A DNA stretch of 64,000 nucleotides from Anaerobacillus alkalidiazotrophicus. GTDB taxonomy: Bacteria; Bacillota; Bacilli; Bacillales_H; Anaerobacillaceae. The DNA lies in contig NZ_MLQS01000001.1 of assembly GCF_001866055.1 (NCBI RefSeq), positions 215,344 through 279,343 on the forward strand, given 5' to 3'. This document shows positions 25,260 through 35,681 of this stretch, piece after piece; position 1 is the stretch's first letter, and each line of letters starts with the position of its first letter. The position numbers and the translations under genes were made by a program. Under the pieces are notes generated by a model. That model had not been told where the DNA came from. It saw only the letters and a list, made by a program, of their open reading frames with translations, and searched no databases.

Positions 25260-26720
25260 TTAGTGGCCTGAATTTTTCGATAAACCACCAATTTTATTCA
25301 TTAATACTGAACTTTCTTTATTCATTCCTGTTAAATGAACGTTAATTCCATTTTGTTCATACTTCATTTCTACCTTATCAATCGCACCAATAGCAGAATC
25401 ATCCCAAAGATGTGCTCGGCTAAAATCAATCTCTACTTCTTTCACATCATCTTTAAAATCAAATGATTCAATAAAATCCGTAACAGATACGAAGAATAGT
25501 TGACCTTCTACAAAATATGTCTTTTTCACACCTGAATGTGAAAGCTTTGAAGAGACATGAACTTTTGAAATTTTTGCACCAAAGAAAAGTGCACTTAAAA
25601 CAACACCTGTTAAAACTCCAATTGCTAGATTATGAGTAATAACTACGGTTAATACTGTAACAACCATAACTGTTGCATCCGTTCTTGGAACTTTGTGCAA
25701 TGTCTTTAAAGAATTCCAATCAAATGTTCCAATAGATACCATGATCATGACCCCAGCCAAAGCAGCCATTGGAATTTGAACAACAACAGAACCTAGTACA
25801 ATAATTAAGAACATCAGGAAGACACCGGCTACTAAAGAAGATAACCTTCCTCTACCACCAGACTTTACATTTATAACAGATTGACCAATCATCGCACAAC
25901 CAGCCATACCACCAAAAAATCCAGCTATAATATTGGCAATACCTTGTCCCCGACTTTCTTTATTTTTATCACTTTCAGTATCAGTCATATCATCAACAAT
26001 TTGAGCTGTTAATAACGACTCAAGAATACCTACAATCGCTAATGCTAAAGAATATGGTAAGATAATCATTAAAGTTTCAAGTGTTAATGGAATAGATGGG
26101 ATCAAAAACATTGGCAGCGTACTTTGGAGCGCCCCCATATCACCAACCGTACTTACACCTAAATTACCGAAAATTGCTAACATAGTTACTACAATAATTG
26201 CTACTAACGTAGATGGAATAGTTGTAGTAAACCTAGGTAAAATATAAATAATAGCTAATGTTAACCCGACTAACGCATACATCACCCATGTGACATTCAC
26301 AAAGTGTTGAAGTTGAGCCATAAAAATTAAAATCGCTAACGAATTTACAAATCCTACCATAACTGATCTTGGAACAAACTTCATATATTTCGCTAACTTA
26401 AATACACCAAAAAATATTTGTATAATTCCCGTTAAAATTGTAGCAGCTAATAAATATTGAAGTCCGTGATCAGCTACCAACGTAATCATTACCAAAGCCA
26501 TCGCACCTGTAGCAGCAGAAATCATCCCTGGACGCCCACCAATAAATGCAATAACTACAGCAATACAAAAAGAAGCATACAAACCAACCATCGGATCGAC
26601 TCCTGCGATAATTGAAAAGGCTATTGCTTCTGGAATCAATGCTAACGCAACTACCATTCCTGCCAATGTATCTCCTTTGACATTGCTAAACCATTCTTGT
26701 TTAATTGCTTGTAAATTCAA
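25260..26720 (-). CDS. SulP/SLC26 family anion transporter with STAS domain
   Basis: A 486-residue membrane protein with about 12 helices followed by a C-terminal STAS domain (about 405-486). The N-terminal [20 protein letters not shown] is the SulP signature, and [20 protein letters not shown] lies in a conserved loop. Substrates in this family include sulfate and bicarbonate; the B. subtilis relative is YbaR. The start codon is TTG (26720) 5 bases after AGAGGTG. Anion specificity cannot be read from sequence. Confidence 0.9.
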   Translation of the reverse strand: MNLQAIKQEWFSNVKGDTLAGMVVALALIPEAIAFSIIAGVDPMVGLYASFCIAVVIAFIGGRPGMISAATGAMALVMITLVADHGLQYLLAATILTGIIQIFFGVFKLAKYMKFVPRSVMVGFVNSLAILIFMAQLQHFVNVTWVMYALVGLTLAIIYILPRFTTTIPSTLVAIIVVTMLAIFGNLGVSTVGDMGALQSTLPMFLIPSIPLTLETLMIILPYSLALAIVGILESLLTAQIVDDMTDTESDKNKESRGQGIANIIAGFFGGMAGCAMIGQSVINVKSGGRGRLSSLVAGVFLMFLIIVLGSVVVQIPMAALAGVMIMVSIGTFDWNSLKTLHKVPRTDATVMVVTVLTVVITHNLAIGVLTGVVLSALFFGAKISKVHVSSKLSHSGVKKTYFVEGQLFFVSVTDFIESFDFKDDVKEVEIDFSRAHLWDDSAIGAIDKVEMKYEQNGINVHLTGMNKESSVLMNKIGGLSKNSGH

Positions 26721-26971
26721 GCTAACACCTCTTTCTTATTTTGTTTTTATTTCGACTTTCGACTCTCACGAAAGTCAGTCCGTTATCAACAAAATGAATT
26801 CTACCACGGAAACGCCAAAAACAAAATTCGTATGTAAGCGTGAGACAAGACTCTTATTCTTCAGTTTTCTTATAATATCTCTCGTATACTGTTATTATTA
26901 TAAAATACTATAAAAAACTAAAGTTGAATTAATAAAAAAATAATACGTTATCCACCTTAATTTTACTTAAG

Positions 26972-27196
26972 TCACGTTTCGAGGCTGCTTTTCCTTTCAA
27001 TCCCAATATTGTTTATTTTTTGTTTTTCATCATATTTGATATTCTTATCTTTTTGCTCTCTAATCCATAAACGCTCTTTAGCTATAAGTAGTTTTGTATA
27101 GTACTTTCTTATTTCTTTCTCTTCGGTTGTATCAAACAACTTCCCTTTTAACTCTTCAATAATTTCATTTTCGTAATTCTGCACTTCTTTTGTCAT
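26972..27196 (-). CDS. Small charged hypothetical protein
   Basis: About 74 residues, Lys/Glu-rich and predicted helical (VQNYENEIIEELKGKLF, EKEIRKYYTKLLIAKERLWI). The ATG at 27196 is 9 bases after AAAGGT; a first ATG at 27202 is too close. No domain recognised. The heptad-like pattern may be a coiled coil. Confidence 0.5.
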   Translation of the reverse strand: MTKEVQNYENEIIEELKGKLFDTTEEKEIRKYYTKLLIAKERLWIREQKDKNIKYDEKQKINNIGIERKSSLET

Positions 27197-27202
27197 TTTC
27201 AT

Positions 27203-27457
27203 TCTACCTTTCTAACATTTGTCTCCTTCTTAGGAATTCTTATCTATACTACTTTCAACTATTAATATTTATTGACATATTACGTTATTCCAAACCTATC
27301 CCATTAATTTTTTGAAAAATATCTAGGATTTTTTTGTCGAATCTATTAACAGTTTTTAATAGCTAATATAAAATAGTTTCTGTTGTCTAAAAATTAAGTT
27401 CATTTATCCATTAGGCGATAAGTTATTAAAATAGAACTACTTAAAAGTAAATTAGAA
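27203..27457. other. Intergenic stretch
   Basis: AT-rich, no recognisable gene or repeat; it may hold promoters for the divergent small genes on both sides. Confidence 0.4.
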
Positions 27458-27604
27458 ATGAAAATAAACTCACTACGTGCATTGATGGTTTCTACAGCTC
27501 AGTTAAAAGGGGTTACTCATCCTGATACGATTAAAAGTAGTCAAGAATTAGATGTCTGCTTAAATGAATACCTCAAGATATCCATTCCCTATATTCCTTC
27601 TTAA
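27458..27604 (+). CDS. Spo0E-like aspartyl-phosphate phosphatase, short or N-truncated
   Basis: A 48-residue ORF whose product contains KGVTHPDTIKSSQELDVCLN EY, the SQELD signature of the Spo0E family (Spo0E, YisI, YnzD), which dephosphorylates Spo0A~P and delays sporulation. The frame is open upstream of the ATG for 13 more codons (IELLKSKLE fits the first helix of the family) but has no ATG/GTG/TTG there and no good ribosome binding site. So the gene either starts weakly at 27458, uses a rare start, or has lost its 5' end. Confidence 0.6.
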   Translation: MKINSLRALMVSTAQLKGVTHPDTIKSSQELDVCLNEYLKISIPYIPS

Positions 27605-27646
27605 TTTTGGTCCCTTACTAAATTATGCAATGCTAGATCCAAAAAT

Positions 27647-27687
27647 AAAAAGTAGTGATTGATACAAAGTGATCAACCACTACTTTT
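27647..27687. terminator. Bidirectional terminator
   Basis: AAAAAGTAGTG...CACTACTTTTTT with an inner TTGAT/ATCAA stem, between convergent genes. Confidence 0.7.
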
Positions 27688-27768
27688 TTACTAATAAAAA
27701 CCACCTAAATAACTCACTGAAAATGATATAACCTCGTTTTGTAAAAAACAGTAAGCAGTTCTACTTAA

Positions 27769-28830
27769 TTATTCAATTATTCTTTTTGAGAATAAATAAT
27801 TAGCTCCCCAATAAGGATTTCCTAATACATTGTCCGTAATATCAACTCCCAGTGAAGTAGAAGCATGAATCATGCTACCATCCCCCATGTAAATTCCAAC
27901 ATGTCCAACTCTACCGTCTGAGTATAGTTCATTATTTGTAAAGAACATCAAATCCCCTGCTTTTAAATCCGTTACATACCTTCCTTTTCTCGCTTGATCT
28001 CTAGACACACGGGGGATATCAATACCGACATACTTAAATACTAGTTGAGTATATGAAGAACAGTCAAAAAGATGTGGCGCTTCATCAAGTGTTGCTCCAA
28101 ACTTATATCCGGCACCAATAAACTGAGTTGCTTGATTAAGTAGCTTTTCTCTATGAACTTCAACTGTTTCATTTCTATCCCAACTATCAACCGGTTCTTT
28201 TTCACGGATAGGCTCTATTTCTTTTGTTTTTTCCTTAGCAGGGATTTTCAATTTCTGACCACTAAAAATAATATTCGATTTCAAGTTATTTATTGTTTTT
28301 AAATCATGGACGGTCGTATGGTGTGCTTGTGAAATTGCCCATAACGAATCTCCACTTTGTACTACATAATGCTGTGCTGGTTTTTGTACTTGAATTGAAC
28401 CATTTTCTGGTTTGAAAGTAATATAAGCATTAAACAATGAACTAGCGGCATTTAATGACACATATGCAGTTTTATTTATCCACCTCGGCGGCTCAATGTT
28501 TATGTACTCATCACCTTTTTTGGCTTTAGTCCCACCCATTGTGGCTCTTATCGAAGAAGAACCATCGGTCACGTCGTATGTCAATGTTCCTTCTTCAAAT
28601 TGGATATGATTATACCCTAATATTTTTGATAAATTCACTAGAGGAAGGTAATAATCCCCATCTAAAATGATCGGGTCAATACCGTCAACCACTTCGCCAT
28701 TAATTTCTATTCCAGCCGTTGGAACTTTTTCGTATTGCGCAATGACCGTTATAGTACCATTTACAAAAAGAGTAAACAGCATTAAAGTAATCATCGTTAA
28801 CCGAAGTCTAACCTTTTGTTGTTTTTTCAT
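27769..28830 (-). CDS. Secreted LysM-NlpC/P60 peptidoglycan endopeptidase
   Basis: A 353-residue secreted protein. Signal peptide 1-31 (basic start, LTMITLMLFTLFVNGTITVI, AQ), a copper amine oxidase-like N-terminal stalk domain (about 38-150), one LysM domain (153-197: HYVVQSGDSLWAISQ...GQKLKIP) and a C-terminal NlpC/P60 domain (about 225-353) with catalytic Cys257 (FDCSSY), His310 (GHVGIY) and His322 (MIHAS). It should cleave peptide stems in the cell wall. Monocistronic. Wall binding is by LysM; the stalk domain probably assists folding or binding. Confidence 0.93.
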   Translation of the reverse strand: MKKQQKVRLRLTMITLMLFTLFVNGTITVIAQYEKVPTAGIEINGEVVDGIDPIILDGDYYLPLVNLSKILGYNHIQFEEGTLTYDVTDGSSSIRATMGGTKAKKGDEYINIEPPRWINKTAYVSLNAASSLFNAYITFKPENGSIQVQKPAQHYVVQSGDSLWAISQAHHTTVHDLKTINNLKSNIIFSGQKLKIPAKEKTKEIEPIREKEPVDSWDRNETVEVHREKLLNQATQFIGAGYKFGATLDEAPHLFDCSSYTQLVFKYVGIDIPRVSRDQARKGRYVTDLKAGDLMFFTNNELYSDGRVGHVGIYMGDGSMIHASTSLGVDITDNVLGNPYWGANYLFSKRIIE

Positions 28831-28947
28831 AGTAATTTCTCCCTTTTTTAAAAGTCTACTTTATCTTGTGTAGGGCATTATTTTTTATACCTTACTTACT
28901 ATGAGGGAAATTACTATAAAGTTTTCATATTTATGTTGTTTCTAAAT

Positions 28948-28980
28948 AAAATAGGCTGCCTCCCTTGAGACAGCCTATTT
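28948..28980 (-). terminator. Terminator after spoVR
   Basis: AAATAGGCTG/CAGCCTATTT 10-base stem with inner CTC/GAG pairs, directly after the spoVR stop. Confidence 0.75.
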
Positions 28981-28983
28981 CTC

Positions 28984-30384
28984 CTATAAATACCTTCTAT
29001 GAATTTTCTTACCGTCATAAATAAACACAATTTGTTTTTCTGATACACATGTTTCTATGTGTACTGTTCGGCCCCATAGTTGATGAATATAAGGCATTAC
29101 TTTTTCTAGATATTTGACATCAAGTTCAATTCCCTCGTAGTAATGCGTTAAATATAGCTCACCATTTTTCAAATAATCACCGTCTGTAACAGAGATGAAC
29201 GGGAAGCCACCGTTAACACGCATATTGACTAATTGATCACGTACTTCCTGCCACTGTTTATCAACAATTTTATAATCACGACCTTGTTTTTGGAACAGGT
29301 ACATATCTTCTCGTAACACTAAATCCTTTGTTAAATAGTTTCTAATAAACGAAATGTCCGATTCAATTTCTCGTACTTCAAACATTTTTTCACGCCCACT
29401 GTTTGGCTCAACACCTAATTTCTTCATTTTTTCTGTTGGATTGTTGTACCTCTCTTCGATATCCTCAAAGATCTTCAAGCCAAGGTAATACGGATTTATC
29501 GATGTTTTGGATGGCTGTACAACACCAGCATTTAATTTAGCAAATTCGATCGATTCATCAGAAGTAAGATCTAGTTCACGTAAAATTCGTTGATGCCAAT
29601 AAGAAGCCCAGCCTTCGTTCATAATTTTTGTTTCTAGTTGTGGCCAGAAATAAAGCATTTCTTCTCTCATCATTGTTAGTATATCTCTTTGCCAAGGTTC
29701 AAGTTCTCTACTATATTCTTCAATGAATAATAGAATATCCTTTTCTGGTTGAGGAGGGAATTTCTTTTTCTTTTTTCTTTGTATTGGTGCAACATCTTTT
29801 TTCTCCAAATTCCACAAATCATCATAAGGAGTTTCTGTAGGTGTTTCTTCCTCTTCTAAATCGTCTAGAGACCACGCTAACTTTGGTCGTACTAGACTTG
29901 GATCAATATGTTCTTGGATGGAGAGAACAGCATCTAAAAATGTTTCCACTTCATCTTTTCCGTGGACCATTTCATAATGAGATATACGTTCTGCTGTCGC
30001 TGTCATACTCTCAACCATATCACGTCTAGTATTAGAAAACCTCACATTATTTTTAAAAAAGTCACAGTGAGCCAATACGTGGGCAATAATTAACTTGTTT
30101 TGAATAAGTGAATTTGTGTCTAATAAAAAAGCATAACAAGGATTTGAATTAATAACCAATTCATAAATTTTGCTGAGTCCTAAATCGTAATGAAGTTTCA
30201 TCTTATGGAATTGCTTCCCAAAACTCCAATGCGCAAAGCGCGTTGGCATTCCGTATGCTCCAAACGTATAAATAATATCGGCCGGACATATTTCATATCT
30301 CATTGGATAAAAATCTAATCCAAAACCTTCTGCAATCTCGGTAATTTCATCAATAGCCTTTAATAATTCACGGTCATCTGTCAT
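28984..30384 (-). CDS. spoVR: SpoVR family protein
   Basis: A 466-residue protein matching the usual SpoVR length (B. subtilis 468). Conserved pieces: [80 protein letters not shown]. SpoVR is needed for normal spore cortex formation; its biochemistry is unresolved. The strong GGAGGGAAAT ribosome binding site fits the ATG. A sigma-E-like promoter precedes it. Monocistronic. Confidence 0.95.
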   Translation of the reverse strand: MTDDRELLKAIDEITEIAEGFGLDFYPMRYEICPADIIYTFGAYGMPTRFAHWSFGKQFHKMKLHYDLGLSKIYELVINSNPCYAFLLDTNSLIQNKLIIAHVLAHCDFFKNNVRFSNTRRDMVESMTATAERISHYEMVHGKDEVETFLDAVLSIQEHIDPSLVRPKLAWSLDDLEEEETPTETPYDDLWNLEKKDVAPIQRKKKKKFPPQPEKDILLFIEEYSRELEPWQRDILTMMREEMLYFWPQLETKIMNEGWASYWHQRILRELDLTSDESIEFAKLNAGVVQPSKTSINPYYLGLKIFEDIEERYNNPTEKMKKLGVEPNSGREKMFEVREIESDISFIRNYLTKDLVLREDMYLFQKQGRDYKIVDKQWQEVRDQLVNMRVNGGFPFISVTDGDYLKNGELYLTHYYEGIELDVKYLEKVMPYIHQLWGRTVHIETCVSEKQIVFIYDGKKIHRRYL

Positions 30385-30417
30385 AAGTTATTTCCCTCCC
30401 TCGAATGTTCTTATCAC

Positions 30418-30444
30418 AATTTATGATAGGAAAACGAAAATGAT
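30418..30444 (-). promoter_or_regulatory. Candidate sigma-E promoter of spoVR
   Basis: Minus strand -10 CATAAATT (30418-30425) fits CATANNNT; 13 bases upstream lies ATCATT (30439-30444), similar to the -35 ATATT. B. subtilis spoVR is mother-cell (sigma-E) expressed. Confidence 0.45.
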
Positions 30445-30496
30445 GAGGGATGTCTAAAATTTGATTAAGATATTGGTAGACAATTCCTAAAAATAG

Positions 30497-30538
30497 CAAA
30501 AAGGTGGCACGAATTAATTTGAATCCGTAACCACCTCT
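30497..30538 (-). terminator. Terminator of the dehydratase/activase operon
   Basis: AGGTGG...CCACCT stem with additional inner pairs and a five-U run on the minus transcript. Confidence 0.6.
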
Positions 30539-30549
30539 TGTTTAAAATA

Positions 30550-32169
30550 TCATTTAGCTCCTTCAAGTTTCGTACTTTTAGGAGAAAAGTGTTTCATAAA
30601 GCGATTAACCCCGTAAACCATATTAGCTGCAGTACAAGCAACAACATGATTACTTGTAGCTAGCGAATGAGTCCTTTTGGAAGCATGTACTGAACGTAGC
30701 GACTCTTCATCTAACCCTTTAAAAGCAAGGGCTTCTGAAAATTCTTTTTGTGCTGCTTGTTTTGCCTTAAACAACATCATTTGAATACGACTATAAACAT
30801 TTACGGCTCCATCTCCTGTCGTTTCAATTGGAAGAAAAATAGCCTCCGGGTATCTTTCTGTGATTAACGATTGAACTCCATCTGATACTCCCGATGAAGG
30901 CATACAACCAAATGGTTTCACTGAGATCGTCATATTAACCTTCTTTTTCATAACATTTAATATTAATTTTCCCACTTCCATATGTCCTTCGCCACCTCGG
31001 AGCTGATTATTATAGTGTTTGTTAGCTACGCTTGCAACCTCATCCATATCTGGTAAGTGATAATCATGTAAACCAATAATTTTTGCATAGGCTTGAAACC
31101 ATGCCTTAACCGTGAAGTCCGCTATTTTTAATAACGCTAAACGCTTAACAGGATTTTTTCCCTTTAATCCGAAACGACCTTCATCATCTTTACGCAACTG
31201 CATACGCTTCTTTGTATCGTAACGTCCTTCCCAAATTAAGAACAAGATCCATGCTGTCAATGATTGTACATCAACTTCAGCGCCTTCCTCTTCTAAAAAC
31301 TTCTGTAGTTGATAGTTTCCATCGCCCTCAGTTGTCATCGCCCAAAATTCCCCAATGATACTTACTTTCGGTTTAACGATACTTCGGTCTACCTTAACGG
31401 CTTCTAGAATTTTACGACAGTTATATAGTGACTTTATAATTGATTTCCTTTCACTAAAGGCATCATATAAAAGTGTTTTACATCTTTCTAACGCAGCATT
31501 TGTCGTCCCAGGAGTTACTTCATACGGGCGAATTCGGTAGCCTATCGCATTTAAAATATCACCTATTAATACCGCTTTTAAAAACGTAATGAAAAATGAA
31601 CTATCAAGCTTTAAAGCAGATTCTTCCCCAGTTGCTTGTTTCAAGCCACTTTGTTGTTGAAAGAGTAAGACTCGAAATCCATCAAAACCAGCATCACGAA
31701 GCGCCTTTCGATATTCAGTCACATATGTCCCAAACCGACATGGTCCACAAGATCCGCTTGTTACAAAAAGATATTTTTTTACTATTTCTTCTTTCGTTTT
31801 ACCTTCTACATCTCTTAAATACGTTAAATGTTTAATTAAATTTCCTACTGTAAAATAAGTTGGGTTACATTGCCCGCGGTTTCCAAATTCTTTTCCGAAA
31901 CGTAATGCTTCAGTATCTGGGCATTCAAGATGAGCAACATTATAACCAATACCTTTTAATCCACCCGCCACTAAATAATCGTGAGCCATAGTAAGACCAC
32001 CAAACAATATCGTTGTAGAATCTTTATCTTTTGCAAAAAACTGTCTTGGTACTGGATCAAACCAGTGTTTTTTCGTTTCATTCAGACCTAAAGCAACCTC
32101 TTGTTCTTCTCTGTAACGAAATAGCTCTTCTTCAAAGTTTTTTTCAACATTACTAACCTGCTTTTTCAT
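30550..32169 (-). CDS. 2-hydroxyacyl-CoA dehydratase / double-cubane-type protein
   Basis: A 539-residue protein of the HgdB/BcrC/DUF2229-related superfamily whose members bind an [4Fe-4S] or double-cubane [8Fe-9S] cluster and do ATP-driven low-potential reductions. Candidate cluster ligands: Cys83 (LECPDTEAL), Cys101 (GQCNPTYF), Cys141 and Cys144 (SGSCGPCRFGTY), Cys422 (PFGCMPSSGVSD). These motifs are those found fused to or beside acyl-CoA dehydratase activases. It lies 23 bases downstream of the activase gene, in one operon. Substrate unknown; no acyl-CoA pathway genes adjoin it. Ribosome binding site AAAGGAGA. Confidence 0.8.
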   Translation of the reverse strand: MKKQVSNVEKNFEEELFRYREEQEVALGLNETKKHWFDPVPRQFFAKDKDSTTILFGGLTMAHDYLVAGGLKGIGYNVAHLECPDTEALRFGKEFGNRGQCNPTYFTVGNLIKHLTYLRDVEGKTKEEIVKKYLFVTSGSCGPCRFGTYVTEYRKALRDAGFDGFRVLLFQQQSGLKQATGEESALKLDSSFFITFLKAVLIGDILNAIGYRIRPYEVTPGTTNAALERCKTLLYDAFSERKSIIKSLYNCRKILEAVKVDRSIVKPKVSIIGEFWAMTTEGDGNYQLQKFLEEEGAEVDVQSLTAWILFLIWEGRYDTKKRMQLRKDDEGRFGLKGKNPVKRLALLKIADFTVKAWFQAYAKIIGLHDYHLPDMDEVASVANKHYNNQLRGGEGHMEVGKLILNVMKKKVNMTISVKPFGCMPSSGVSDGVQSLITERYPEAIFLPIETTGDGAVNVYSRIQMMLFKAKQAAQKEFSEALAFKGLDEESLRSVHASKRTHSLATSNHVVACTAANMVYGVNRFMKHFSPKSTKLEGAK

Positions 32170-32192
32170 TTTAGAAGTCTCCTTTAAGTTTT

Positions 32193-35100
32193 TTAGGATT
32201 GAGCTTTCTTTCTAGATAGCTCATCTATCGATTGAAGAATTTGGTTTCTTTCAAGCGATTTTCGCTTTTTCTCAATTAATTTTTCTAATTCTTCTTTTTT
32301 CCTTGCTAAATCTTGCAGGCGTTCTTCATTTAAACTTAGGCTATGAGCATAAGTTTTCACACGAATTTTTATCGACCCACTTGGTTTATTGGCATCAATA
32401 TCATGTAAAGCGGAATACGGAGTTCCAGCTGTTGATATGATCGAATCAATCAAACCATACGTCGGTGCATCATGACCACACTTAAAGCTAGATAAGTCCA
32501 AGACTGCTACATGTGGGTGACGTGCCGCAAATTTTGCAGCCCAAACCTTTTGTACACTATTAGAGCTAAAGTTTTCCGGCCAAACATCTGTAACATCCAA
32601 CGCATAATCGACTTTTTTACTTTCTAGATCCTCTTTAAAAAATCTCTTTAACCAAGCTTCATCTTTCGGTATAGAACGCATCGATAAAATCGGATAACCT
32701 AACACCTGAAATTCATCCAAAACACCATGATTTAAGCCTGGATCAGAGTGATATGGTCTTCCTATCATTAAGATGGCTACTCGATTTTCAGCTTCTACCA
32801 GTTCTAATATTTCCTTACCTTTTTGCTGCATTTCTGCATCAAACTCACGCATTGCTTTCGTTGCTTCGTCTGCTGCAAAATCACTTTCATCTTCGGTTAT
32901 TTGTAAGAACGATTCAAACGCTTCAAATAACTGTTTCTTTAGTAAGTTAGGTTCAGTAAAAGTGACTGCTGGGTCGAAATACTGTATATTTCTTTCTTTA
33001 AAAAAGTCTGTTTCTTTTGTAAACGCAGCTTTAATTACATTTGGAGCTCCAGCTACAATTGGACAACTCGCAGAATCAATGACATTTTTCATATGGCTAT
33101 CGATATGAGTAATACAAGGAAAAAAGATGCCATCTAGTGGCTTATTTTCTTTGTGATGTTTAAAAAGTAAATTATGAATGTGGGCTTGAGCAACCTTTGA
33201 AGGATAACACGGATCAATTGAACCGTATTTTCCACCAGCTTGCCACATTTCCTCACTTGTAAAATCACTAAAAACAATATTTTTCTCTGGTACACCTAGT
33301 GCCTCAAAATAGGTTCGCCAAAATGGTGCGGTTGACCAAATATTAAGTACCTTTGGAATACCAATACGTAAATTTTTCCGATGTTCTATTGCCGTTTCAG
33401 AAGAACGTTGAAACGTTCTCGTATAAGTAACCTTTTTTGTCCCTAATCCAAACATTGATGATTTTACTTTTACATCCTGAATCATAGTTGTTTTACTAGG
33501 TAAAGATCTAGGCTCATAAAAATGTTTATACATTCTTTTTGCTTCATAATCCACTAAGTTGGGATAATGTTTTTTTAGTTGATTCCGCTCTTTTGTCAAA
33601 GCTATTAATGCATCTTTATCTTCAACCGTTCCTTTTTCACAACTAAAACCTGAAATATAACGAGCGGTTTGGCCATCAGGAGTCTGTGTATCAATAAACG
33701 TCCGACTACATAAGTTAGGACAAAAGTTGCAACGAGTCGATTCATCATTTCGTGATTCGTAGGTCATTCCAATAGCAGATTCTAAACCGAGGAACGTTGA
33801 GTACCCTCTTCTTTTTACAACACGAATTGTTTCCATTGCAGCCCCAATCGCACCTGCTTCCCCTGTGTGAGGGTGTACAAATACTTCAGCATCCGGCACA
33901 CGTTCTTTTATGTAATCGACTTGTGCTTTTACGGCAGCTAAGTTATGTTGGGTACCACCTTGAAGTACAAACTTCCTACCTAATTCCGCCATCCTTGGTA
34001 CTTGAACGACGTACTGCCACACATTTTTCGGTAATACAAGAGCTAAACCAGCTAATAATTCTTCTTTTGCATACCCTTCTTTTTGAAAATTCACACGGTC
34101 TGAATCTAAAAATACGGCGCACCCGTAAGAAAATTTCGGTGATAAATCTGCTCTAAAAGCAGCATCTGCATACTCTTGTATTGGGATACCAAATTGATCA
34201 GCCATTGCTTGTAAAAGCATGCCATTCCCTGCAGAACATTGGTTCGATAAACGAAAATTACGAATATCTCCATTTTTTAAAAAGAGAACTTTTATGTCTT
34301 GTCCACCAATGTCACATATAACATCAACATGACCGAAAAAGTGAACAGCACTCATCATATGGGCAACAGTTTCAACGATATTAACGTCAGCATTTAACGT
34401 TCTTTCTAATACGTCTGCAGCATATCCAGTTGCTCCAAATCCCATTACTTCAAGAATAGCCCCACTATCATAAATTTTGTTACGGATTTTTCCTAGTAAC
34501 TCTCTAGTATCTTCAATCGGGTTACCTTTTGATAGTTGGTATTCTTTTAATATAATATTTCCTTCCATATCTACGAGGACAGCTTTAGATGAGGTTGATC
34601 CCCCATCTAACCCAATAACCGCTTGAATTTTTTGACCTTCTTTAAATTGCACTGGTGTAAATTTCGGAATGCTATATTCAATTCTAAATTTATCTAGCTC
34701 TTCTGCATTTTTTACTAAAGGAGCCCCTGCTTTTTCCCCTAATTTTGCTTTTCTACCGTGAGAAATAAAGGTTTTTAATTCCTCAATTCCTTTATAAACT
34801 CCAACTTCAGCTGGTTCATGCATACCATACATGACCGCTCCAAACGCAGCGTAATATTGAGCATTTTTCGGAATGAAAATTAACTCTTCTATCGGAACAT
34901 CTTTAGGATATTCATAGCCTCTTTGGTCCCAGCTTTCAGGAATACGTTTTCTCCAACACTCTTGTAAGAAAGGTAGATAAGTGTTTGGTCCCCCTAGTAA
35001 AAGGACTTTATGTCGCAACGTATTCCCTCTTGTAAGTACAGATAAATTTTGCATAACAATTGCATCTGCTAGTGAACACATTATTTCAGAGGAAGGTATA

Positions 35101-35681
35101 CTACTTTTTACTAAATTAACAATATCAGTTTCAGCAAAAACACCACATTTCGCAGCTACATGATGTAACTTCGAATCATCAAAATGTAATTTTCCTACTT
35201 TCTCCTCCGGCATACCTACTTTTATCATACATTTATCAATGGTAGCTCCAGTTCCTGAAGCACATTTATCGTTCATCGAAGTAATTGCTTGCTTATCTCC
35301 TGTTTCTTCATTTTCTTTAAAGATAATAATTTTAGCGTCCTGCCCACCTAACTCGACAACACTACCAACATCTGGGTGTAATTCTTCGACTGTCATAGTG
35401 ACCGCATTTACTTCTTGAACAAATTTTGCTCCAATATGTTCAGCAATTGGACTTCCACCAGAACCTGTAATAAAAACTCGAATGTTTTCACTATTTATGT
35501 ATGAAAACTCATTACCAATTCGAATTAAAAATTCTAATACCATTTCTGCTTGTTTTGTATGATGCCTCTGATAATCAGACCATAAAATTTGTTTGTTAAT
35601 AGGATTTACAACGGTAGCTTTAACCGTAGTCGAACCCACATCAATTCCTATAAGAATTGAATTTAGTTCCTCATTTTTCAC
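32193..35681 (-). CDS. Double ASKHA acyl-CoA dehydratase activase (BcrA/D-BadF/G type), DUF2229 fusion
   Basis: A 1162-residue multidomain protein. Activase domain 1 (about 8-290): IGIDVGSTTVKA, GGQDAK, and Cys140/Cys179, the pair that ligates the bridging [4Fe-4S] in HgdC-type activases. Activase domain 2 (about 352-625): IGLDGGSTSSKA, IGGQDIK, Cys482 and Cys521. Then a Cys-rich segment CNFCPNLC (651-658) plus Cys681, and a C-terminal DUF2229/dehydratase-like part (about 770-1000: IGIPKVLNIWSTAPFWRTYF, YGSIDPCYPSKV, GIFFPCITHI). ATP-dependent electron injection into the partner protein is the inferred role. The start is GTG. First gene of a two-gene operon. Confidence 0.85.
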   Translation of the reverse strand: MKNEELNSILIGIDVGSTTVKATVVNPINKQILWSDYQRHHTKQAEMVLEFLIRIGNEFSYINSENIRVFITGSGGSPIAEHIGAKFVQEVNAVTMTVEELHPDVGSVVELGGQDAKIIIFKENEETGDKQAITSMNDKCASGTGATIDKCMIKVGMPEEKVGKLHFDDSKLHHVAAKCGVFAETDIVNLVKSSIPSSEIMCSLADAIVMQNLSVLTRGNTLRHKVLLLGGPNTYLPFLQECWRKRIPESWDQRGYEYPKDVPIEELIFIPKNAQYYAAFGAVMYGMHEPAEVGVYKGIEELKTFISHGRKAKLGEKAGAPLVKNAEELDKFRIEYSIPKFTPVQFKEGQKIQAVIGLDGGSTSSKAVLVDMEGNIILKEYQLSKGNPIEDTRELLGKIRNKIYDSGAILEVMGFGATGYAADVLERTLNADVNIVETVAHMMSAVHFFGHVDVICDIGGQDIKVLFLKNGDIRNFRLSNQCSAGNGMLLQAMADQFGIPIQEYADAAFRADLSPKFSYGCAVFLDSDRVNFQKEGYAKEELLAGLALVLPKNVWQYVVQVPRMAELGRKFVLQGGTQHNLAAVKAQVDYIKERVPDAEVFVHPHTGEAGAIGAAMETIRVVKRRGYSTFLGLESAIGMTYESRNDESTRCNFCPNLCSRTFIDTQTPDGQTARYISGFSCEKGTVEDKDALIALTKERNQLKKHYPNLVDYEAKRMYKHFYEPRSLPSKTTMIQDVKVKSSMFGLGTKKVTYTRTFQRSSETAIEHRKNLRIGIPKVLNIWSTAPFWRTYFEALGVPEKNIVFSDFTSEEMWQAGGKYGSIDPCYPSKVAQAHIHNLLFKHHKENKPLDGIFFPCITHIDSHMKNVIDSASCPIVAGAPNVIKAAFTKETDFFKERNIQYFDPAVTFTEPNLLKKQLFEAFESFLQITEDESDFAADEATKAMREFDAEMQQKGKEILELVEAENRVAILMIGRPYHSDPGLNHGVLDEFQVLGYPILSMRSIPKDEAWLKRFFKEDLESKKVDYALDVTDVWPENFSSNSVQKVWAAKFAARHPHVAVLDLSSFKCGHDAPTYGLIDSIISTAGTPYSALHDIDANKPSGSIKIRVKTYAHSLSLNEERLQDLARKKEELEKLIEKKRKSLERNQILQSIDELSRKKAQS

